Assembly: GCA_022842305.1 (NCBI GenBank)
Contig: JALHPY010000013.1
Coordinates: 1-51,386, forward strand
Source of the DNA: Rubrivivax sp.
Lineage (GTDB): Bacteria; Pseudomonadota; Gammaproteobacteria; Burkholderiales; Burkholderiaceae_C
DNA length: 51,386 bases
Reading direction: 5' to 3'
Both the position numbers and the translations under genes were made by a program. This document shows positions 45,376 through 51,386 of this stretch, piece by piece. Below the pieces are notes generated by a model. That model did not search any database and was not told the DNA's origin. It worked only from the letters and a program-made list of their open reading frames with translations. Within the stretch, counting starts at the first letter, position 1, and the number at the start of each line of letters is the position of its first letter.

Positions 45376-45570
45376 CAGTAAAGTTCCTATCTCAGTTCAG
45401 GGCGGTTTCGAGCACGATTTCATCGGCAGCATTGCGCAATTGTCGTTGCCACAAGTACTAGAGGCAATGCAAGCATTTGCAAGCCTTTATTGGCCAAGAA
45501 TTGATAGATTCTTCGTGTCGTCTTCGATCTGTGCCGCCGTGCGCGCGTCGAGACCGTTCCGGAGAAGTTC
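45376..45570 (+). promoter_or_regulatory. Upstream region of the two-partner secretion operon
   Basis: Non-coding and comparatively AT-rich. GGAGAAG at 45559-45565 is the ribosome site of tpsB. A promoter for tpsB-tpsA is expected here; the stretch CAAGCCTTTATTGGCCAAGAATTGATAG contains AT-rich hexamers, but I cannot fix a pair with confidence. Confidence 0.35.
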
Positions 45571-47268
45571 ATGTCACATCCATCAAATGGAAAGGCCTGC
45601 AGTGGCCTGCTTTTGGCCAGCGTTTTCGTATACGCACACGCCCAAACCCCGCCTGATGCCGGTACCCTGCGCCAACAGATCGAGCAGCAAGTGCCCCAGG
45701 CGCTGCCGGGCGAGCGAAAGCCACTCACACCCCTGCCGCCCGAGTACAAGTCTGCCCCTGGCCTTGCGGTCAACGTCAAGCAGTTCCGCTTTGCCGGCAA
45801 CACCCTGTTGACGGCCGAGCAACTGGCGCCGGCCGTTGCATCCTTCCTCAACCGCCCGCTCGACTTCGCCGGCTTGCAGAAAGCCACGGCCGCTGTCAGT
45901 GAGGCCTACCGTGCCGCCGGCTGGCTGGTCCGTGTCTACCTGCCCCGGCAGGAAATCCAGGACGGCATCGTCACCCTGCAAATCGTCGAAGGCATCTTTG
46001 GCAAGCTGCGTATTGAAGGCCCCCCGCCCAGCCGCCTTGGCACCGGCCGGGCCGAAGCCACCATATCCGCCGCCCAGCCCGCCGGCCAGCCCCTCAACGC
46101 CGCCGCCCTCGACCGCGCCATGCTGCTGCTCGACGACCTGCCCGGTGTGGCCGTATCAGGCAACCTTGCCCCCGGCAGCGGCCAAGCCGAGACCGACCTG
46201 GTGCTGAAGCTGGTCGACGAGCCCTTGCTGAACGGCGAAGTCGGGCTCGACAACACCGGCTCACGCTCCACCGGCCGCGAACGCCTCACCGCCAATGCCT
46301 TCCTCAACAGCCCGTTGAAGTTGGGTGACCAACTCGTCGCCAACCTCATTCACAGCCGGGGCAGCGACTACGGGCGACTCGCCTATTCCCTGCCGGTCGG
46401 TCATGACGGCCTGCGCATCGGCGTCAACGCCTCCCGCCTGGCCTACTACGTCATCAGCCCCGAATTCAAGACCGCCAAGATCAACGGCAATTCCACCAGC
46501 TGGGGGTTCGATGCCCAGTATTCGCTCATCCGCAGCCGCACCCAGAACCTGTACCTGAACGCCGCCTACGATGACAAAGCCTTCGACAACGAAGCCAACG
46601 GCGCCATCTCCACGCGCTACGACGTTCGTAACTTCACACTCGGCCTGATCGGCAACCGGTTTGACCGATGGGGTGGCGGCGGTGCGAACTTTGCCAGCCT
46701 GAACCTCGCCACGGGTAATGTTGACCTCGGCGGCTCGCCCAACCATGCCGCCGATGCCACCACAACGCAAACCCACGGCAGCTTCACCAAGCTGCGCTAC
46801 GCCCTGTCGCGCCAGCAGGCCCTGACCCCTGACCTCTCCCTTTACGCCCTGCTCACCGGCCAGTTCGCCAGCAAGAACCTGGATTCGTCCGAGAAGATTT
46901 ACCTCGGCGGATCAAACGGCGTGCGCTCCTACCCGGCCAACGAGGGTGGCGCCAGCGAGGGCACGCTGCTGAACCTCGAATTGCGCTGGCGCGCCATGAC
47001 CAATCTGGTCGTTACCGGCTTCTACGACTGGGGCAGCGTCAAGATCAACAAAAACAACGACTTTGCCCGTGCCCCCGCGCTAAACCGCTACGACCTCGAC
47101 GGCCTCGGCGCCTCGGTCGCCTGGACCGGCCCGGGTGGCCTCACCCTAAAGGGCACCTATGCCCGTCGCCTGGGCAACAACCCGAACCGCGACGCCACCA
47201 CTGGCACAGACCAAGACGGCTCGCTCAACAAAATCCGCGTCTGGTTCACCGCCAGCCTGCCGTTCTGA
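45571..47268 (+). CDS. Two-partner secretion outer-membrane transporter (TpsB; ShlB/FhaC family)
   Basis: A 565-residue outer-membrane protein that exports the following exoprotein. It starts with a signal peptide (cleavage after AHAQ, about residue 25). A short helical plug region with polyproline stretch (about 26-65) leads to POTRA domains (POTRA_2 at about 66-142, second POTRA to about 220). The rest is a 16-stranded barrel with alternating hydrophobic strands, the conserved loop-6 motif VRSY (451-454, family consensus VRGY) and a terminal phenylalanine (SLPF) for insertion by the Bam complex. The structural gene begins 15 bp downstream, so the pair is one operon. Confidence 0.95.
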   Translation: MSHPSNGKACSGLLLASVFVYAHAQTPPDAGTLRQQIEQQVPQALPGERKPLTPLPPEYKSAPGLAVNVKQFRFAGNTLLTAEQLAPAVASFLNRPLDFAGLQKATAAVSEAYRAAGWLVRVYLPRQEIQDGIVTLQIVEGIFGKLRIEGPPPSRLGTGRAEATISAAQPAGQPLNAAALDRAMLLLDDLPGVAVSGNLAPGSGQAETDLVLKLVDEPLLNGEVGLDNTGSRSTGRERLTANAFLNSPLKLGDQLVANLIHSRGSDYGRLAYSLPVGHDGLRIGVNASRLAYYVISPEFKTAKINGNSTSWGFDAQYSLIRSRTQNLYLNAAYDDKAFDNEANGAISTRYDVRNFTLGLIGNRFDRWGGGGANFASLNLATGNVDLGGSPNHAADATTTQTHGSFTKLRYALSRQQALTPDLSLYALLTGQFASKNLDSSEKIYLGGSNGVRSYPANEGGASEGTLLNLELRWRAMTNLVVTGFYDWGSVKINKNNDFARAPALNRYDLDGLGASVAWTGPGGLTLKGTYARRLGNNPNRDATTGTDQDGSLNKIRVWFTASLPF

Positions 47269-47283
47269 TTCTGAAACATCACC

Positions 47284-50200
47284 ATGAACAAAATCCACCG
47301 CGTCGTCTGGAATGAAATCACCCGTACCTGGGTTGCTGTTGCCGAAATCGCCAAGAGCCGCAGCAAGCGCAGTGGCACTGTGGGCCACGTTGCCGGTCCC
47401 GCTGCCGCACTGGCCTGCCTCAGCCTGCCACCCTTGAAGGCGCTCGTCGCCAGCCTAACCCTCATCGGCGCCATCCTGCCAGTGCAGGCTTTGGCACAGG
47501 TGGCAGCCAACCAGTTGCCCACCGGCGGCAATGTTGTGGCCGGCACGGCAAACATCACGCAGAACGCAGCGGTGATGAACATCAACCAATCCACCAACCG
47601 CGCAGCCGTTGACTGGAACACCTTCAACGTCGGCAGCGCTGCGCAGGTCAACTTCAACCAACCCTCCAGCAGCAGCGTCACGCTCAACCGTGTGCTCGAC
47701 AGCAACCCCAGCCAGATCTTCGGCCGCATCACTGCGCCGGGCCAGGTCTTCCTCACCAACCCGAACGGCGTTCACTTCGCGCCCGGCGCGAGCGTAGATG
47801 TCGGCGGCCTGGTGGCCACCACGCACCGCATCGGTGTCGACGACTTCATGGCTGGCAAAACCACCTTCGAGCGCAACGGATCAACCGGCAGTGTGGTTAA
47901 CGCAGGCGAACTCAAGGCAGCCTTGGGCGGCTACATCGCCCTGCTGGCGCCCGAAGTGCGAAATGAAGGCGTCATCATCGCCCAGGCCGGTACCGTGGCA
48001 CTGGCATCGGGGGAGGCCATCAGCCTGAACTTTACTGAGAACGGCACGCTGGCCGGCATCACCGCCACCCAGAGCCAGATCGCCGCGCTGGTCGAGAACA
48101 AAAACGCCGTGCTCGCCCCTGGCGGGCTGATCATCCTTTCGGCACAGGCCATGAACCGCCTGCAGGGCGGTGTCATCAATAACAGCGGTTCGATGGAAGC
48201 CAGCAGCCTGACTGAAGAGGGCGGCAAGATCTGGCTCGAAGGCGACACCATCACGCTCAACTCCGGTAGCGCGATCAGCGCCGCCGGTGCCACAGGCGGC
48301 GGCGAGGTGTTAGTAGGCGGTGGCTGGCAAGGAAGCGGCGATCTGCGTCAGGCCACCACAGTCAAAATGGAAGCCGGAACGACCATCGACGTCTCCGCCA
48401 CAAGAGTCGGCGCTGGCGGGACGGCGGTATTGTGGTCGGACGTCACCAAGGCGGCATCGCTCACCAGCGTGGCCGGCACGATCCTCGCCAAGGGCGGTGT
48501 CGAGGGCGGCAACGGCGGGCGTATTGAAACCTCCGGCCATAACGTAGACATCGGACTTGCAAGCATTTCTGCCAGTGCGCCAAGAGGCACCGGTGGCCTT
48601 TGGCTCATTGATCCAACCGACGCGACGATCAACCAAACTGTCGCCAACAGCTATCGCGACACGCTGAATGGCGGCACCAGTGTTGAGAACGTGGTGACCG
48701 GTGATATCTCCTGGTCGGACAACGTCACGCTGACCAAGAATGCTGGCGGCGACGCCACGCTGACCCTCAAGGCGACTGGTGGCATTAGGCTCGGTAACGG
48801 CAGTTCGATCACGTCGAGCAGCAACAAGCTCAACACGATCCTGTGGTCGGATAGTGACAATAGTGCGGGTGGGGGAATCCGTTTGCTCGGAACGGCCTCA
48901 ATCAGCACCAACGGCGGCCATCTCTGGATTGGGGGCGGCAGCGGGACAACGACGTGGAACGACCTGACAGTCGGTAATGGTTATGCTGCCGGGGCAGCAG
49001 GTAGCGAGCACATTGGCATTTTCTTCTCCTCCATCAACAACGATAACCTCCCCCCCTTCTCTGGAACACTGAATGCAGGCGGGGGCAATATCAGCCTGCG
49101 CGGCAAGGGAGGTACGGTAGGCGCAATAGGCTGCAATAACGGCGGAAATTGTAACTTTGGGATGGTTGTACGCGGAACCCTCGCCACCAGCGGCAGCGGC
49201 ACGATCACCCTTGATGGCCTTGGCGGCGCGGGCACCGGCATTTTAAGTCACGGCGTTTACGTCAATGGCACGGTTCAGACTGACAGTGGCGCCATCAACA
49301 TCACTGGCGTGGGCGGCCAGAGCGGCTCGGCCAATAACGACGGCATCCGCGTAATTGGGTCGGTCTTGTCTGCCAGCGGTCCAATTTCACTCACGGGTAC
49401 CGCCGGCTCAGGCGCCACCTCGTACGGCATCTTCGGCACAGCATCATCCATCGGCAAAGGCACACTCGCATCGTCCTCCAGCGCCATCAGTCTGGTGACC
49501 GACAAGCTCAATCTGACAGGGACTGCAAGCATCCAGTCCACCGGCACGCTGGCCGTCGCACCGAATACAAGCACCACCACGATCGGCATTGCTGGAGGCG
49601 CCGGAGCTCTGGCACTTACAGCCGCAAACTTCAGCACCAATTTTGCTGACGGCTTTTCCGGCATCACCATCGGCAGCATCACGGCAGGTGCCATCACTGT
49701 GGGTGGCGCGACGACCTTCAGAGACAGCACAACGCTGCTGACGAATTCGACCATTGCGTTCAACGGTGCGGTAACCGCCAACGATAGCCTAACGCTGACC
49801 AGCAGCGGTGCCATCACCCAGTCAGCAGCGCTGGCTGTCACCGGCACGACGGGCATCACGGCAGGCAGCGGCAACAGCATCACGCTCGACAACAGCAGCA
49901 ACAACTTCACCGGCGCGGTGAGCGTGGTTTCCGGCAACAACGTCAGCCTGATCGACAGCAATGCCATGAACCTGGGTGCGATCAGTGCGGCAGGCACGGT
50001 CGATATCGCCACCAAGACAGGCAACTTGACACTTACTGGCGCGGTCAGCACAAGCAGCACGACAGCGAGCGCAATCACGGTCAATGCCGCCAAGGACACC
50101 GCCGCTTTGACCTCGACCGGCGGTGACATCATTAATAGCGGCGGCAGCGTCAGCACCGGTGCAGGTGGACGTGCCACGCTCTACAGCGGCAGCGTTTCCG

Positions 50201-51386
50201 GCAGTACCGGGCTGACCGCGCTGGTGGGATCTGGTAGCGGCAATTTCCGCTACGGCAGCGACGAGGCGGCGAGCAACTACACCACCGCGCTCACTAGCGG
50301 CCCCCATGCCATTTATCGCGAGCAGCCCCTGATCGAGGTCACGCCGAGCAGCCACACCATAACCTACGGCGACGCCTTGCCCACATTCGCCGCCAGTACC
50401 GGCGCCTTGGTGAATGGCGACAGTGCGTCGGGTGCCGTCAGCGGCAGCGCGACGTGGACCATTGGCGGCAGCCAGTCGACGTCGGGCAATTACGTTGCGG
50501 GCAGCCACGAGGTGAGCTACGCCTCTGGGCTGACTTCTGGCCTCGGTTACGGCTTCACCGACAGTACCAGCAGCACCAACGAACTGACCGTCAATAAAGC
50601 GGCGCTGACTGTCACCGCCAACAGCGACACCGTGACCTACAGCGGCCTGCTCCAGTCCGTCACCGGCTTCACCGCCAGCGGCCTGGTCAATGGCGAAACC
50701 ATTGCCGTGCTCGACGGGGTGAGCACCAGCGGTGGCAGCGGCACCAATGCCGGCAGCTACACCCACACCGCCAGCGGTACCGCCGGCAACTACAACCTGA
50801 GCTTCACCGCCGGCAGCCTGGAGATCGGCAAGGCCAACGCCACCGTCACCGCCAACAGCAACACCGTGACCTACAGCGGTGTGGTGCAAAGCGTCACCGG
50901 CTTCACCGTCAGCGGCCTGGTCAATGGCGAGACGATTGCTGTGCTGGGCGGGGTGAGCACCACCGGCGGCAGCGGCACCAATGCCGGCAGCTACACCCAC
51001 ACAGCCAGCGGCACCGATGGCAACTACAACCTCAGCTTCACCGCCGGCAGCCTGGAGATCGGCAAGGCCAACGCCACCGTCACTGCCAACAGCAGCACCG
51101 TGACCTACAGCGGCCTGGCCCAGTCTGTCACCGGCTTCACCGCCAGCGGCCTGGTCAATGGCGAGACGATTGCTGTGCTGGGCGGTGTCAGCACCGGCGG
51201 CGGCAGCGGCATCAACGCCGGCAGCTACACCCACACCGCCAGTGGCACCGATGGCAACTACAACCTGAGCTTCACCGCCGGCAGCCTGGAGATCGGCAAG
51301 GCCAACGCCACCGTCACTGCCAACAGCAGCACCGTGACCTACAGCGGCCTGGCCCAGTCTGTCACCGGCTTCACCGCCAGCGGCCT
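47284..51386 (+). CDS. Two-partner secretion exoprotein (TpsA; filamentous haemagglutinin-like), partial
   Basis: At least 1367 residues; the frame stays open to the end of the window. It starts with an extended signal peptide region (MNKIHRVVWNEITRTWVAVA, then a hydrophobic core and cleavage near LPVQALA). The TPS secretion domain (about 72-330) has the hallmark NPNG motif (159-162 in FLTNPNGVHFAPGA). The body is Gly/Ser/Thr/Asn-rich beta-helix. From about residue 1010, MBG-type adhesin repeats appear (ITYGDALPTFAAS), followed by 78-residue repeats. Such proteins are secreted by the partner TpsB and act in adhesion, aggregation or contact-dependent competition. No C-terminal toxin can be judged because the end is missing. 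The sequence has strong antisense open frames produced by its repeats; these are not genes. Confidence 0.93.
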   Translation, partial: MNKIHRVVWNEITRTWVAVAEIAKSRSKRSGTVGHVAGPAAALACLSLPPLKALVASLTLIGAILPVQALAQVAANQLPTGGNVVAGTANITQNAAVMNINQSTNRAAVDWNTFNVGSAAQVNFNQPSSSSVTLNRVLDSNPSQIFGRITAPGQVFLTNPNGVHFAPGASVDVGGLVATTHRIGVDDFMAGKTTFERNGSTGSVVNAGELKAALGGYIALLAPEVRNEGVIIAQAGTVALASGEAISLNFTENGTLAGITATQSQIAALVENKNAVLAPGGLIILSAQAMNRLQGGVINNSGSMEASSLTEEGGKIWLEGDTITLNSGSAISAAGATGGGEVLVGGGWQGSGDLRQATTVKMEAGTTIDVSATRVGAGGTAVLWSDVTKAASLTSVAGTILAKGGVEGGNGGRIETSGHNVDIGLASISASAPRGTGGLWLIDPTDATINQTVANSYRDTLNGGTSVENVVTGDISWSDNVTLTKNAGGDATLTLKATGGIRLGNGSSITSSSNKLNTILWSDSDNSAGGGIRLLGTASISTNGGHLWIGGGSGTTTWNDLTVGNGYAAGAAGSEHIGIFFSSINNDNLPPFSGTLNAGGGNISLRGKGGTVGAIGCNNGGNCNFGMVVRGTLATSGSGTITLDGLGGAGTGILSHGVYVNGTVQTDSGAINITGVGGQSGSANNDGIRVIGSVLSASGPISLTGTAGSGATSYGIFGTASSIGKGTLASSSSAISLVTDKLNLTGTASIQSTGTLAVAPNTSTTTIGIAGGAGALALTAANFSTNFADGFSGITIGSITAGAITVGGATTFRDSTTLLTNSTIAFNGAVTANDSLTLTSSGAITQSAALAVTGTTGITAGSGNSITLDNSSNNFTGAVSVVSGNNVSLIDSNAMNLGAISAAGTVDIATKTGNLTLTGAVSTSSTTASAITVNAAKDTAALTSTGGDIINSGGSVSTGAGGRATLYSGSVSGSTGLTALVGSGSGNFRYGSDEAASNYTTALTSGPHAIYREQPLIEVTPSSHTITYGDALPTFAASTGALVNGDSASGAVSGSATWTIGGSQSTSGNYVAGSHEVSYASGLTSGLGYGFTDSTSSTNELTVNKAALTVTANSDTVTYSGLLQSVTGFTASGLVNGETIAVLDGVSTSGGSGTNAGSYTHTASGTAGNYNLSFTAGSLEIGKANATVTANSNTVTYSGVVQSVTGFTVSGLVNGETIAVLGGVSTTGGSGTNAGSYTHTASGTDGNYNLSFTAGSLEIGKANATVTANSSTVTYSGLAQSVTGFTASGLVNGETIAVLGGVSTGGGSGINAGSYTHTASGTDGNYNLSFTAGSLEIGKANATVTANSSTVTYSGLAQSVTGFTASG
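50611..51386 (+). repeat. Tandem array of 234-bp (78-residue) adhesin repeats
   Basis: Units start at 50611, 50845, 51079 and 51313 with a strict 234-bp period; the fourth is cut by the window end. Each codes the order VTANSxTVTYSG, QSVTGFTASGLVNGETIAVL, GVST, NAGSYTHTASGT and NYNLSFTAGSLEIGKANAT. Copies two to four are nearly identical in DNA, a sign of recent expansion. They are MBG-like adhesin modules. Confidence 0.95.

Noticed and set aside
49275..51234. Long minus-strand frames opposite the tpsA repeats, one looking like a regular repeat protein
   Set aside because: Their periodicity mirrors the 234-bp repeats of tpsA on the plus strand; there is no start region or known domain. The plus frame has signal peptide and TPS domain.
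1..51386. CRISPR arrays, tRNA or rRNA genes
   Set aside because: No regularly spaced short repeats with unique spacers and no cloverleaf or rRNA segments were noticed; the only regular array is the coding 234-bp repeat in tpsA.

Overview
The base composition (GC-rich, GC-ending codons), the chemotaxis and c-di-GMP gene content and the protein sequences point to a betaproteobacterium, most likely of the order Burkholderiales. This is an inference from sequence character; no rRNA or marker gene is present to fix the species.

Layout. (1) 1-7952 is ordinary chromosome: the tail of a methyl-accepting chemotaxis protein ending in the WETF pentapeptide, a CheW-type adaptor, a secreted Cache-type protein, an FtsX-like permease, an LigB/DODA-type ring-opening dioxygenase, an adenine/adenosine deaminase, a Leu/Ile/Val-type binding protein and glyoxalase I (gloA). 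(2) About 8001-28.9 kb is a Tn7-like transposon. It starts about 48 bp after the gloA stop with overlapping tnsA-tnsB-tnsC, ends with a tniQ/tnsD-like gene, and carries about 15.8 kb of cargo: an XRE regulator, a retron reverse transcriptase fused to a TOPRIM domain with a candidate msr-msd RNA, a NYN-LOTUS ribonuclease-like protein, and a type I restriction-modification operon (hsdM, hsdS, a YhcG/DUF1016 nuclease, hsdR, a YgjP/SprT-like metallopeptidase) followed by a large membrane-anchored KAP-type NTPase. The element looks like a travelling anti-phage island. (3) 28.4-29.5 kb holds no recognisable gene and should contain the right transposon boundary. (4) 29.5-41.5 kb is a signalling cluster: a decayed sensor kinase, two very large multi-PAS/GAF (hybrid) histidine kinases, a zinc-binding (CZB) diguanylate cyclase, a receiver-EAL phosphodiesterase and a pseudo-receiver/receiver protein, mostly with stop/start overlaps. 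(5) 41.5-51.4 kb is a second accessory-looking stretch of lower GC: an Mrr restriction gene remnant, a 7TMR-DISM histidine kinase with OmpR-family regulator, a ribbon-helix-helix antitoxin remnant, and a two-partner secretion pair whose huge exoprotein runs off the window in a 234-bp tandem repeat array.

How it fits together. The transposon proteins TnsA (5' cleavage), TnsB (DDE transposase), TnsC (AAA+ regulator) and TniQ (target selector) form a complete cut-and-paste set. Its XRE protein probably binds a 17-bp palindrome in front of its own gene; a near-copy of this site lies in front of tniQ at the other end, suggesting that one regulator links both ends. In the signalling cluster, cyclase and phosphodiesterase sit next to each other and next to the kinases, suggesting local control of c-di-GMP. 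The most notable material is the gloA-associated Tn7-like element and its defence cargo, in particular the retron RT-TOPRIM with its candidate RNA, the neighbouring NYN-LOTUS protein and the extended RM operon.
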